64,000 nucleotides of DNA from positions 4,464,001-4,528,000 of the forward strand of contig CP124680.1 of the NCBI GenBank assembly GCA_029961745.1, read 5' to 3'. The notes under the pieces are model-generated. The model was given only the letters and a program-made list of their open reading frames with translations. It was not told the DNA's origin and made no database searches. The stretch's first letter is position 1. Each line of letters opens with the position of its first letter. Below, piece after piece: positions 25,820 to 34,075 of this stretch. Origin of the DNA: Nocardioides sp. L-11A (GTDB lineage Bacteria; Actinomycetota; Actinomycetes; Propionibacteriales; Nocardioidaceae). The translations under genes and the position numbers were made by a program.

Positions 25820-26413
25820 ATGGCCCTCTTCCCCACCGCACCGCCCGTACGGCACCGCCTGCGGCCGGCCGTCGTCCCCCTCGTCCTGCTCGTCGTGGCG
25901 CTGGTCGGCGTCGTCGGCTCCCGTCTCGTCGCCCTGCCCGCATCCTCCTCCGACGCCGCGCCCGTCGGGAGCGGGGAACTGGCCGACGGCACCTCGGCGT
26001 ACGACGACGCGCAGGCCGGCGTGACCGAGCTCGACCCGGACCTGCTGCGCGCGCTGCGGCGGGCCGCGACCGCCGCTGTCGACGACGACGTCGACATCGT
26101 GGTCAACAGTGGCTGGCGCTCCCGCGCGTACCAGCAGCGGCTCCTCGACGAGGCCGTCGCGACCTACGGCTCGCGGGAGGAGGCGGCGCGCTGGGTCGCG
26201 ACACCGGACACCTCGCCGCACGTGTCGGGCGACGCGGTCGACGTGGGACCGGCACGGGCCGCGGCCTGGCTGGGAACCCACGGGGCGCGGTACGGCCTGT
26301 GCCGGATCTACGACAACGAGCCCTGGCACTTCGAGCTGCGCCCCGACGCCGTCGACCGGGGCTGCCCGCCCCGCTACGCCGATCCGACCCGCGACCCGCG
26401 GACCCGGCGCTGA
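25820..26413 (+). CDS. D,D-carboxypeptidase, VanY-like (M15 family)
   Basis: A 197-residue membrane-anchored or secreted peptidase. An N-terminal hydrophobic helix (VVPLVLLVVALVGVVGS) precedes the M15 zinc domain: substrate motif NSGWRSRAYQQ, zinc ligands in SPHVSGDAVDVG (SxHxxGxAxD) and EPWHFE (ExxH). Family members trim the terminal D-Ala of peptidoglycan stems. Divergent to the two-component system, so it may belong to its regulon. It converges with the IspD-like gene only five bases away. Confidence 0.9.
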   Translation: MALFPTAPPVRHRLRPAVVPLVLLVVALVGVVGSRLVALPASSSDAAPVGSGELADGTSAYDDAQAGVTELDPDLLRALRRAATAAVDDDVDIVVNSGWRSRAYQQRLLDEAVATYGSREEAARWVATPDTSPHVSGDAVDVGPARAAAWLGTHGARYGLCRIYDNEPWHFELRPDAVDRGCPPRYADPTRDPRTRR

Positions 26414-26417
26414 GCGG

Positions 26418-27029
26418 CTAGCGGGGGTCGGTCAGCGCCTCGAGCACCTGCAGGTCGGCCTCGGACCCGACCCGGCGCGCGGCGGGCGGCGCCTCGACCA
26501 GCTCGACCCGGTCGGCGCCGTACCGCTCGCGGAGGGCGGCGACGAGCGCCACGAACCCGGTCGCCGGCAGCCGTCCGCCGTCGCCGAGCAGGTCGGCGAC
26601 CACGGAGGCCGGGAGCACGACCGGCGAGCAGACCTCGACCAGGCCGTCGCGGTCGACGGTCGCGCCCAGCGACCTCCCGCCGTCGGGCGCGACGCGCTCC
26701 TCCTTGACGGTGTCGGTCACCGGGCGCACGCCGACCAGGATCCGGTCCTCGACGCCGGCACGCTCGGCACAGCGTCGCAGGAAGTCGGGCGGGGTCATCG
26801 GGCACAGCGGGTCGTGCAGCAGCAACGGCTGCTCGAGCTCGACCACCAGGTCCCAGGGGACGGTCTGGTCGAGCAGGTCGATCCCGGCCTCACCCGCCGC
26901 CCAGGCCGCGGCGGCGACCAGGGACTCGCCGTGGATCAGGTGGAACGGGAGGGCGCCGCGCCCCTCCTCGACCACGATCCCGGCGACGGGGGCCGAAATG
27001 CCGACGACGTCATACGGATGCGGGTTCAT
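26418..27029 (-). CDS. Degenerate IspD-like (cytidylyltransferase-related) protein
   Basis: A 203-residue protein. The middle reads LLLHDPLCPMTPPDFLRRC and VGVRPVTDTVKEE, matching the IspD blocks HDAxRPLxxP and PxxDTVK. However, the N-terminal CTP-binding loop (AAGxGxR) is absent; the corresponding part is GIVVEEGRGALPFHLIHGES. Catalysis is unlikely. It occupies the place next to carD where ispD normally stands, while the intact ispD is at 23181. The annotated ATG at 27029 lies at the tip of a strong hairpin; a GTG in GIVVEEG could be the true start. Confidence 0.75.
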   Translation of the reverse strand: MNPHPYDVVGISAPVAGIVVEEGRGALPFHLIHGESLVAAAAWAAGEAGIDLLDQTVPWDLVVELEQPLLLHDPLCPMTPPDFLRRCAERAGVEDRILVGVRPVTDTVKEERVAPDGGRSLGATVDRDGLVEVCSPVVLPASVVADLLGDGGRLPATGFVALVAALRERYGADRVELVEAPPAARRVGSEADLQVLEALTDPR

Positions 27030-27055
27030 CGGAACCCACCGTATGACGTCGTCGG
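27001..27055 (-). promoter_or_regulatory. 17-bp perfect inverted repeat enclosing the IspD-like start codon
   Basis: CCGACGACGTCATACGG (27001-27017) is the exact reverse complement of 27039-27055. Inside it, GGGTTC and GAACCC add six more pairs, leaving the start codon of the 26418-27029 gene in a four-base tip. In RNA this would hide the initiation region, or it could end carD transcription. Confidence 0.7.
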
Positions 27056-27081
27056 GACGGAGTGAGACGCGACCGAGCCGA

Positions 27082-27567
27082 CTAGCTCGCCAGCACCTCG
27101 TCGAGGATGGTCTCGGCCTTGTCCTCGTTGGTGTTCTCGCAGAGCGCGAGCTCGGAGACCAGGATCTGGCGGGCCTTGGCGAGCATCCGCTTCTCGCCGG
27201 CCGACAGACCGCGGTCCCGCTCGCGGCGCCACAAGTCGCGGACGACCTCCGCCACCTTCATGACGTCGCCACTGTGGAGCTTCTCGAGGTTCGCCTTGTA
27301 GCGCCTCGACCAGTTGGTCGGCTCCTCGACATGCTCCGCGCGGAGCACTCCGAAGACCCGGTCCAGCCCGTCCTTGTCCACGACATCCCGAACACCCACG
27401 AGGTCCAGGTTGTCTGCCGGGACGCGGACCACGAGGTCCTGCTGGGCGACAATCCGAAGCACGAGGTACTGCCGTTCCTGGCCCTTGATCGTCCGCATCT
27501 CGATGTTCTCGATGACCGCGGCCCCGTGATTGGGGTAGACGACCGTTTCGCCGACGGTGAAAGTCAT
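27082..27567 (-). CDS. carD: CarD family transcriptional regulator
   Basis: RNA polymerase-binding activator of 161 residues. The N-terminal RNAP-interaction domain ([33 protein letters not shown]) and C-terminal helical DNA-binding domain ([39 protein letters not shown]) are complete. CarD stabilises open complexes, especially at rRNA promoters. A GGAAGGGG site precedes the ATG, and a TAAGAT -10 lies about 30 bases upstream. The UbiA-like gene is divergent. Confidence 0.97.
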   Translation of the reverse strand: MTFTVGETVVYPNHGAAVIENIEMRTIKGQERQYLVLRIVAQQDLVVRVPADNLDLVGVRDVVDKDGLDRVFGVLRAEHVEEPTNWSRRYKANLEKLHSGDVMKVAEVVRDLWRRERDRGLSAGEKRMLAKARQILVSELALCENTNEDKAETILDEVLAS

Positions 27568-27596
27568 ATGAGCAAAACCCCTTCCTAGGGTGACCT

Positions 27597-27602
27597 ATCT
27601 TA
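27597..27602 (-). promoter_or_regulatory. Likely carD -10 box (TAAGAT)
   Basis: The minus strand reads GGTAAGATAGGTC, a five-of-six match to TATAAT, giving a leader of about 23 bases that contains the GGAAGGGG ribosome-binding site. No convincing -35 is visible. The rest of the 230-bp divergent gap to 27798 shows only a -10-like AATACT (27785-27790) for the plus-strand gene. Confidence 0.6.
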
Positions 27603-27797
27603 CCACGCCATCAAGGACTCTCCGAATGCGTTTGCGCAGGTCAGGGGCACAATCGGCGGCTTGACAAGTGACCGAACCTATGGTGCGGCCGACCAGCCGG
27701 CCTGTGGCGGAGATCACCCGGAGGGGTGTGACGGCCGCTCCGACCGTTTCGGCGGGCCCGCCCCCATGCGGGTCGACGGTGGTCAATACTGCTCGCC

Positions 27798-28838
27798 ATG
27801 GCGAAGACGCAGCGCTGGCGGCGCGGCCGCTCCGCCGGGGAGGGAACCCCGGTCGAGGCGGGCCCCGAGGAGATCTCCGAGGAGACCCCCGAGGCGGTCG
27901 AGGCGACCCTCGACGAGGAGCCCGACCCGGACGCGGACCCGGATGCGGACCACCCGGACGCGGACCCGGCCGGCGGCGAGGTCGTCGGGGACGAGCCGGA
28001 GGACGAGATCGTCGAGGAGCCGCGCGAGGTGCCGGGGGACGACCCCGACGAGGACCCCGTCGACCCGCACCCGCCGCTGCCGCACGTCCCGGACCGGACC
28101 GGCCTGTCCGGGCGCGTGCTCGGCGGACGCAACCCCGCGGACGTCGTACCGCTCCAGCTGCTGCAGGCGGCGCACGCCAAGCAGGCGATCACCACCGCAC
28201 TCGCGATGGGCCTGGTGGCGGCGGTCGCCGGCCGCCCGGCGCGCGAGGCGGGTGTGGTGCTGGTGACCGTGCTCGTCGGCCAGACCATCCTCGGCTGGCA
28301 CAACGACATCGTCGACCGGCAGCGCGACGAGGCGCACGGCCTGACCGGCAAGCCGATCGCCACCGGTCGGCTGGACCCCGGCACGGCCTGGTACGCCGTG
28401 ATCGTCGGCTTCCTGCTGCTCCTCCCCCTCGCCACCACCACCGGCGCGAAGGCGGGCGCCTTCTACGGCGCGTCGGTCGTCGTGGCGATGCTCGGCAATA
28501 TCGTGCTGCGCACCGGCTTCTGGTCCTGGTGGTCGTGGGCGGCGTCCTTCGCCCTGCTGCCGGCGTACCTCTCGTACGGCGGCTGGGGCGGCAAGGCGGT
28601 CGGCAGCCCGCCCGAACCGGCGATCGTGGTGCTCGCGGCCCTGCTCGGCATCGGCGTCCATTTCACGCGCGCGGTGTGGGGCCTGGTGGCCGATCACGAG
28701 GACGGCTGGACCTACCTGCCGCTCAAGCTCGGACTCAAGCTCGGCGCGACCCGGCTGCTGGCGCTGTCGACCATCTACACCGTCGTCATCGTGGTGCTGC
28801 TGGTCGTGGTCGGTGCCCGGGTCGGGCTCAGCCGTTGA
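27798..28838 (+). CDS. UbiA-family prenyltransferase with acidic N-terminal extension
   Basis: A 346-residue polytopic membrane protein. Residues about 20-95 are a disordered Asp/Glu/Pro-rich tail with repeated DPDAD-type units. From about 115 on there are eight or so hydrophobic helices. The first polyprenyl-diphosphate/Mg motif is NDIVDRQRDE (NDxxDxxxD) with GKPIATG after it; the second reads VADHEDGWTYLPL. It attaches prenyl chains to an aromatic or sugar acceptor; which one is unclear. ATG at 27798 lacks a Shine-Dalgarno and may be leaderless. Confidence 0.85.
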   Translation: MAKTQRWRRGRSAGEGTPVEAGPEEISEETPEAVEATLDEEPDPDADPDADHPDADPAGGEVVGDEPEDEIVEEPREVPGDDPDEDPVDPHPPLPHVPDRTGLSGRVLGGRNPADVVPLQLLQAAHAKQAITTALAMGLVAAVAGRPAREAGVVLVTVLVGQTILGWHNDIVDRQRDEAHGLTGKPIATGRLDPGTAWYAVIVGFLLLLPLATTTGAKAGAFYGASVVVAMLGNIVLRTGFWSWWSWAASFALLPAYLSYGGWGGKAVGSPPEPAIVVLAALLGIGVHFTRAVWGLVADHEDGWTYLPLKLGLKLGATRLLALSTIYTVVIVVLLVVVGARVGLSR

Positions 28839-28890
28839 CCGACGCTAGAGTGAGGCCGCTTCGACCCAACTGACCCGGAGGCTCGCCGAC

Positions 28891-29490
28891 ATGCCCCACC
28901 TGCGCCGATCCGCGCTCGCCGGACTGCTGCTGGCGGTCGTTCCCGCCACTGCCCTCAGCGCCTGCGGCTTCGACTACCCCACCGATCGGGTCAACACGAT
29001 CGCCGGTGGCGTCAACGAGCGCTCCGGAGACGTCGACGCGCTCGGCATCCGGATCCTGGCGACCGCGCAGGGCGAGGGCCGGCTGATCGGCTCGCTGTCC
29101 AACAACCTTCGCGAGGACGCCTCGCTCGAGTCCGTGTCGTCGACGGCGGGCGTCGTCGCCGGCGCGTTCGACCCGATCGAGGTGGCGGGCCGCGGCTTCG
29201 TCAACCTGGCCACCGACAGCGTCGTCCCCCTGACCGGCAACTTCACCGCCGGCGAGTTCGTGCCGCTCGACCTGACCTTCAGCGACGGCACCACGCTCAG
29301 CCTCGACGTACCCGTCGTCAAGCCGTGCTTCCAGTACACCCAGGTCCCCACCGACCTCCCGAGCGCGTCCGCGTCCGCCAAGGGCGGCGACAGCGCGGCC
29401 GACGATGCCACGGAGTCCGCCGAGGAGACCCACGACGCGAACTTCAGCTGCGCCGACGAGGCCCCGAGCCCCGGCGGCGAGGCGCACTGA
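28891..29490 (+). CDS. Lipoprotein, LpqE-like
   Basis: A 199-residue lipoprotein. The signal peptide ends in the lipobox TALSACGF. The mature part contains [17 protein letters not shown] and [19 protein letters not shown], a beta-rich fold resembling actinobacterial LpqE/DUF461 proteins related to PCuAC copper chaperones. A classical Met/His copper motif is not obvious. The C-terminus is low-complexity ([20 protein letters not shown]). In mycobacteria lpqE also lies near carD, which supports the assignment. GGAGG ribosome-binding site; the stop overlaps the gpmA start. Confidence 0.72.
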   Translation: MPHLRRSALAGLLLAVVPATALSACGFDYPTDRVNTIAGGVNERSGDVDALGIRILATAQGEGRLIGSLSNNLREDASLESVSSTAGVVAGAFDPIEVAGRGFVNLATDSVVPLTGNFTAGEFVPLDLTFSDGTTLSLDVPVVKPCFQYTQVPTDLPSASASAKGGDSAADDATESAEETHDANFSCADEAPSPGGEAH

Positions 29491-30236
29491 TGACGTTCAC
29501 GCTGGTCCTGCTCCGTCACGGCGAGAGCGAGTGGAACGCGAAGAACCTCTTCACCGGCTGGGTCGACGTCGCGCTGACCGAGAAGGGGCGCGGCGAGGCG
29601 GTCCGCGGCGGCGAGCTCCTCGCCGAGGCCGGCATCCTGCCCGACGTCGTCCACACTTCGCTGCAGCGCCGCGCGATCAACACCGCCGCGCTCGCGCTCG
29701 ACGCCGCCGACCGGCACTGGATCCCGGTCCGTCGCTCCTGGCGCCTCAACGAGCGTCACTACGGCGCCCTGCAGGGCAAGGACAAGAAGGCGATCAAGGA
29801 CGAGTACGGCGAGGAGCAGTTCATGCTCTGGCGCCGCTCCTTCGACACCCCGCCGCCCCCGCTGGCCGACGACGACCCGTACTCCCAGTCCGGCGACCCC
29901 CGCTACGCCGACCTCGGCGACGAGCTGCCCCGCGCCGAGGCGCTCAAGCAGGTCATCGAGCGGCTCCTCCCCTACTGGGACGCCGGGATCGTGCCGGACC
30001 TGCGCGCCGGCCACACCGTGCTGGTCGCCGCCCACGGCAACAGCCTGCGCGCGATCGTGAAGCACCTCGACCGGATCAGTGACGCCGACATCGCCGGCCT
30101 GAACATCCCCACCGGGATGCCGCTGGTCTACGAGCTCGACGAGGACACACTCGCCCCGGTCGTCCCCGGCGGGCGCTACCTCGACCCGGAGGCCGCCGCC
30201 GCGGCTGCCGCCGCCGTCGCCAACCAGGGCCGCTGA
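29490..30236 (+). CDS. gpmA: 2,3-bisphosphoglycerate-dependent phosphoglycerate mutase
   Basis: Glycolytic enzyme interconverting 3- and 2-phosphoglycerate, 248 residues. The phosphohistidine motif [10 protein letters not shown], the substrate region [15 protein letters not shown](K), and the second catalytic histidine in [17 protein letters not shown] are intact. The C-terminal tail is alanine-rich. Start 29490 overlaps the lipoprotein stop (TGATG), so it is translationally coupled. Followed by the interspersed repeat and convergent phoU; in mycobacteria gpm1 likewise neighbours senX3. Confidence 0.97.
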   Translation: MTFTLVLLRHGESEWNAKNLFTGWVDVALTEKGRGEAVRGGELLAEAGILPDVVHTSLQRRAINTAALALDAADRHWIPVRRSWRLNERHYGALQGKDKKAIKDEYGEEQFMLWRRSFDTPPPPLADDDPYSQSGDPRYADLGDELPRAEALKQVIERLLPYWDAGIVPDLRAGHTVLVAAHGNSLRAIVKHLDRISDADIAGLNIPTGMPLVYELDEDTLAPVVPGGRYLDPEAAAAAAAAVANQGR

Positions 30237-30248
30237 CCCGAGACCGGA

Positions 30249-30374
30249 TCGACCCGGCGCATCTGAACGTCTGAGAAGCGTCGACCCGGCGCGTTTGAAC
30301 GCGCCGGGTCGGCGGTCTCAGGAGGTTCAGATGCGCCGGGTCGGCGGTCTCAGGAGGTTCAGATGCGCCGGGTC
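30249..30374. repeat. Interspersed inverted repeat, family A, copy 2, with a duplicated right arm
   Basis: 30249-30311 matches the copy at 19978-20040. CGACCCGGCGCGTT-TG-AACGCGCCGGGTCG (30282-30311) is a perfect 14-bp hairpin. The 32-bp unit beginning GGCGGTCTCAGGAGGTTCAG is then repeated exactly (30311-30342 and 30343-30374). Each unit's 3' part is the reverse complement of the left arm GACCCGGCGCATCTGAAC. It fills the gap between convergent gpmA and phoU and stops three bases short of the phoU stop codon. Confidence 0.88.
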
Positions 30375-30376
30375 GG

Positions 30377-31030
30377 TCAGGCAGCAGGAGCCGGATGGTG
30401 CCCGGTGACCACGAAGATGACCCGGTTGGCGACCGAGACGGCGTGGTCGGCGATCCGCTCGTAGTAGCGGCCGAGCAGGGCGATGTCGACCGCGGCCTCG
30501 ACGCCGTGGGTCCACTCGTCGCCGAGCAGCTCGGTGAAACTGCGGCGGCGCAGCTGGTCCATCTCCTCGTCGTCGCGGCCGAGGGCGATGGCGGCCTCGA
30601 CGTCGCGCCCCGAGATCACCTCGCTGACCCGGCCGACCATGTCCTCGGCGACCTCGGCCATCCGGGCCATGGTGGGGCGGACCTCGTCGGGCACGGCGAC
30701 GTCCGGGACCCGGAGCCGGGCGATCTTGGCGACGTGCACGGACAGGTCGCCCATCCGCTCGAGCTCGGCGACCATCCGGAGTGCGGCGACGATCGTGCGC
30801 AGGTCGCCCGCGACCGGCTGCTGCAAGGAGAGCAGGGCGAAGGCCGAGTCCTCGACCTTCTCGCGGGCCCGGTCGATCTCGGCGTCGCCGCTGATCACCT
30901 TCTCCGCCTTCGAGGAGTCGCCGGTCATCAGGGCCCGGGTGGCCTCGCCGACCGCGACCTGGACGCGGCGGGAGATCCCGGCGAGGTCGTCGAAGATCGC
31001 GTCGAGCTGGTCGGTGTAGGCATCACGCAT
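30377..31030 (-). CDS. phoU: Phosphate signalling complex protein PhoU
   Basis: Negative modulator of phosphate signalling, 217 residues. Two PhoU three-helix repeats carry metal-binding E/D motifs (REKVEDSAFALLSLQQPVAGDLR, ERMGDLSVHVAKIAR and RYYERIADHAVSVANRV). It links the Pst transporter with the SenX3 kinase, which is encoded divergently. A PHO box lies in the shared promoter. No pst genes are in this window. Confidence 0.95.
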   Translation of the reverse strand: MRDAYTDQLDAIFDDLAGISRRVQVAVGEATRALMTGDSSKAEKVISGDAEIDRAREKVEDSAFALLSLQQPVAGDLRTIVAALRMVAELERMGDLSVHVAKIARLRVPDVAVPDEVRPTMARMAEVAEDMVGRVSEVISGRDVEAAIALGRDDEEMDQLRRRSFTELLGDEWTHGVEAAVDIALLGRYYERIADHAVSVANRVIFVVTGHHPAPAA

Positions 31031-31069
31031 AGCCCCGAGCGTACGGAGGCGAGGTGTCCATCAAGCGAA

Positions 31070-31091
31070 GTGCGGTGAACGCAGGATGAAC
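31070..31091 (-). promoter_or_regulatory. PHO box (RegX3/PhoP-type direct repeats)
   Basis: On the minus strand GTTCATCCTGC is followed directly by GTTCACCGCAC, two 11-bp repeats matching the actinobacterial PHO-box unit GTTCACC-N4. It lies 40 bp upstream of phoU, in the divergent phoU/senX3 promoter, implying autoregulation by RegX3. Confidence 0.8.
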
Positions 31092-31152
31092 ATCGCGAAG
31101 CCCGGCCGCCGCGATGCGGAGCCCGAACCGCCCCGCGCCGTACGATCGAGGC

Positions 31153-32361
31153 GTGGATCCGACGACGCAGGCCTTCGTGGCCGCGCTCCTCGGCGCCCTC
31201 GTGGCCGGCGGCGCCATGCTCGCCTGGCATCTCAGCGACCGCCAGCAGCGCGTCTTCCAGCAGCCCGAGGAACCGCTCCTGCCCGACGGCGTGGCGGCCG
31301 TGCTCTCGGTCCTGCGCAGCAGCGCGGTCGTCGTCGACGAGTCCGACTCCGTGGTCAAGGCCTCGGCGCCGGCGTACGCCATGGGCTTCGTCCGCGGTAC
31401 GACGCTGCTGTCCGACGAGCTCGGCGCCCTGATCCGCAAGGTGCGCCGCGACGGGCAGATCCGCGAGACCGAGCTGATCGTGCCCCGCTCGGCGGGCGCG
31501 CCACGGCACGTCACCGCCCGCGTCGCGCCGCTGGGCTCGCGGCTGGTCCTGGCCCTCGTCGAGGACCGCACCCGCGAGCGTCAGGTCGACGCCGTACGAC
31601 GCGACTTCGTGGCCAATGTCAGCCATGAGCTGAAGACCCCGGTCGGCGCCATGCGACTGCTCGCCGAGGCGGTGCAGGACGCCGCCGACGATCCCGACGC
31701 GGTCTACCGGTTCGCGTCGCGGATGCTCACCGAGAGCGACCGGCTCTCCCGGCTGATCCAGCAGATCATCGAGCTGTCGCGGCTCCAGGGCGACGAGCCC
31801 CTCGACTCGCCGGTGCCGGTGTCGATCGACGACGTCGTCGCCTCCGCGGTCGACTTCGTCGACATGAACGCCAACGCCAAGGACATCCAGGTCATCGCCG
31901 AGGGCGAGGCCGGCCTCAAGGTGCTCGGCAGCGAGAAGCAGGTCGGCGCCGCGGTCTCGAACCTGGTCGCCAACGCCGTCGCCTACTCCGAGCCCGGCTC
32001 GCGCGTCGTGGTGACCCGCAAGCGGGCGGGCCACACCATCGAGATCTCGGTGATCGACCAGGGCATCGGCATCCCCGAGGCCGAGGTGGAGCGGATCTTC
32101 GAGCGGTTCTACCGCGTCGACCCCGCACGCCACCGCTCGACCGGTGGCACCGGCCTGGGCCTGTCGATCGTCAAGCACGTCGCGGCCACCCACGGCGGCG
32201 AGGTGCGGGTCTGGTCCGTCGAGGGGCAGGGCTCGACGTTCACGCTGATCCTGCCGCAGCACCCGAACCACGAGGACGGGCCGTACGTGCGGCTCGCCCC
32301 GCTCGCGTCCGGCCCGGAAGCGCCGGGCGGACGCACCGAAGATCAGGAGGAACCCCGATGA
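31153..32361 (+). CDS. senX3: Sensor histidine kinase SenX3 (phosphate starvation)
   Basis: A 402-residue kinase. One or two N-terminal helices (FVAALLGALVAGGAMLAW) are followed by a PAS-like region (LRSSAVVVDESDSVVKAS), the phospho-acceptor box FVANVSHELKTPVGAM and a HATPase domain (NLVANAVAYSEPGS, GIGIP, GGTGLGLSIVKHV). The GTG at 31153 lies seven bases after a TACGAT -10 box, so it is probably leaderless. It overlaps regX3 by four bases and is divergent from phoU, the standard actinobacterial layout. Confidence 0.95.
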   Translation: MDPTTQAFVAALLGALVAGGAMLAWHLSDRQQRVFQQPEEPLLPDGVAAVLSVLRSSAVVVDESDSVVKASAPAYAMGFVRGTTLLSDELGALIRKVRRDGQIRETELIVPRSAGAPRHVTARVAPLGSRLVLALVEDRTRERQVDAVRRDFVANVSHELKTPVGAMRLLAEAVQDAADDPDAVYRFASRMLTESDRLSRLIQQIIELSRLQGDEPLDSPVPVSIDDVVASAVDFVDMNANAKDIQVIAEGEAGLKVLGSEKQVGAAVSNLVANAVAYSEPGSRVVVTRKRAGHTIEISVIDQGIGIPEAEVERIFERFYRVDPARHRSTGGTGLGLSIVKHVAATHGGEVRVWSVEGQGSTFTLILPQHPNHEDGPYVRLAPLASGPEAPGGRTEDQEEPR

Positions 32362-33035
32362 CCCGGGTACTTGTCGTCGAAGACGAAGAGAGCTACAGCG
32401 ACGCCCTCGCCTACCTGCTCCGCAAGGAGGGGTTCGAGGTCGCGATCGCGGCCGACGGCAACGAGGCGCTCAAGGAGTTCGACCGCAACGGCGCCGACAT
32501 CGTGCTGCTCGACCTCATGCTGCCCGGGATCCCCGGCACCGAGGTGTGCCGGACCATCCGGCAGACGTCGAACGTGCCGGTGATCATGGTGAGCGCCAAG
32601 GACGACGAGGTCGACAAGGTCGTCGGCCTCGAGCTAGGCGCCGACGACTACGTCACCAAGCCGTACTCCCCCCGCGAGCTGGTCGCCCGGATCCGCGCCG
32701 TGCTGCGCCGCGGCATCGGCGACGAGCTGCTCCCCGACACCCTCGAGGCCGGGCCGGTCCGGATGGACGTCGAGCGGCACGTCGTGACGGTCGACGGCAC
32801 CGAGCAGCGGCTGCCGCTCAAGGAGTTCGAGCTGCTGGAGATGTTCCTGCGCAACCCCGGCCGGGTGCTCACCCGCGGCCAGCTCATCGACCGGGTCTGG
32901 GGCTCCGACTACGTCGGCGACACCAAGACGCTCGACGTCCACGTCAAGCGACTGCGCGCCAAGCTGGAGCCGGAGCCGAGCGAGCCGAAGTTCCTCGTCA
33001 CCGTGCGCGGGCTGGGCTACAAGTTCGACGTCTGA
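32358..33035 (+). CDS. regX3: Response regulator RegX3 (phosphate starvation)
   Basis: OmpR-family regulator, 225 residues. Receiver acidic pair in VVEDEESY, phospho-acceptor in IVLLDLMLPGIPG, threonine replaced by serine in IMVSAKD (as is usual for RegX3), and lysine in VTKPYSPREL. The winged-helix domain has KEFELLEMFLRNPGRVLTRGQL and ends TVRGLGYKFDV. It activates phosphate-scavenging genes at PHO boxes, one of which lies upstream of its own operon. Confidence 0.96.
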   Translation: MTRVLVVEDEESYSDALAYLLRKEGFEVAIAADGNEALKEFDRNGADIVLLDLMLPGIPGTEVCRTIRQTSNVPVIMVSAKDDEVDKVVGLELGADDYVTKPYSPRELVARIRAVLRRGIGDELLPDTLEAGPVRMDVERHVVTVDGTEQRLPLKEFELLEMFLRNPGRVLTRGQLIDRVWGSDYVGDTKTLDVHVKRLRAKLEPEPSEPKFLVTVRGLGYKFDV

Positions 33036-33079
33036 AAATCGCGCGACCCCGCGGGCTCCCGGCCTCTAGCGTGGGCGGG

Positions 33080-34060
33080 GTGACCGCCGCCGACCCCGCC
33101 GCGCCCAGCTCCGCTCCCGGCACCGGCGGCGGTCGGGCGCGCGGAGCGCCCGGGCTGCTGCCGCTGGCCGCGGTCGCGGTGACCCTGGTGCTGTGGGCGA
33201 GCGCCTTCGTCGGCATCCGGCACCTCGCCCACGACTTCTCCGCGGGCGCGCTGTCACTCGGACGACTGGCGGCGGGAGCGCTGGCGCTCGCCCCGGTGGC
33301 GCTGGCGCAGGGCCTGCCCCACCCGAGCCGACGGCAGTGGATCTCGATCGTGACGATCGGGGTGCTCTGGTTCGGGATCTACAACCTCTCCCTCAACGCC
33401 GGCGAGCAACGCGTCGACGCCGGCACGGCGGCGATGCTGCTGCAGGTCGCCCCCGTCCTCATCGCCGTCCTGGCCGCCCTGTTCCTCGGCGAGCGCTTCA
33501 CGACCCCGCTCGCGGCCGGGCTCGCCCTGGCGTTCTCCGGCGTGGCCGTGATCGGCCTGTCCACCTCGGGCGGGGACAGCACCGGCGACCTGCTCGGCGT
33601 CGTCCTGTGCCTGCTGCCGGCCGTGGTGTACGCCGTCAGCGTGATCCTGCAGAAGCCGCTCCTCACGGATCTCTCAGCGGTCCACGTCACCTGGCTCGCC
33701 TGCACCGTCGGCGTCGTGACCTGCCTGCCCTGGGCGGGCCGGCTGGTCACCGAGGTGGGCGACGCGCCGGTGTCGTCGACGCTGTGGCTGGTCTATCTGG
33801 GCGTGTTCCCGACCGCGATCGCGTTCACGACCTACGCCTACGCCCTGCGGCGCATGACCGCCTCGGCGCTCGGGGTGACGACCTACCTGGTACCACCGCT
33901 GACCATCGTGATGGGGCTGGTGTTCCTCGACGAGGTCCCGCCGACCATCGCGTACGCCGGTGGGGCGCTCGCGCTGCTCGGCGTCGGCGTCGCCCGCCGG
34001 GCGCCCGCTCGCAGGGCCGTCGCCGCGCCCGCCGCGCCCGGTCAGGACCCGGCGGACTGA
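33080..34060 (+). CDS. EamA (DMT superfamily) transporter
   Basis: Inner-membrane drug/metabolite exporter-type protein, 326 residues, with ten predicted helices in two EamA repeats. The first is LVLWASAFVGIRHLAHDFSA to FLGERF, the second GVVLCLLPAVVYAVSVILQ to FLDEVPPTIAYAGG. The GTG at 33080 follows a TAGCGT -10 box (33067-33072), so leaderless initiation is likely and it is not a regX3 cistron. Substrate unknown. Converges on the glutamate dehydrogenase gene. Confidence 0.9.
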   Translation: MTAADPAAPSSAPGTGGGRARGAPGLLPLAAVAVTLVLWASAFVGIRHLAHDFSAGALSLGRLAAGALALAPVALAQGLPHPSRRQWISIVTIGVLWFGIYNLSLNAGEQRVDAGTAAMLLQVAPVLIAVLAALFLGERFTTPLAAGLALAFSGVAVIGLSTSGGDSTGDLLGVVLCLLPAVVYAVSVILQKPLLTDLSAVHVTWLACTVGVVTCLPWAGRLVTEVGDAPVSSTLWLVYLGVFPTAIAFTTYAYALRRMTASALGVTTYLVPPLTIVMGLVFLDEVPPTIAYAGGALALLGVGVARRAPARRAVAAPAAPGQDPAD

Positions 34061-34075
34061 CGGTCCCGGACCCGG

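Noticed and set aside
27661..27689. TTGACA followed by TATGGT on the plus strand upstream of the UbiA-like gene
   Set aside because: The spacer is only 12 bp, too short for a sigma-70-type promoter.
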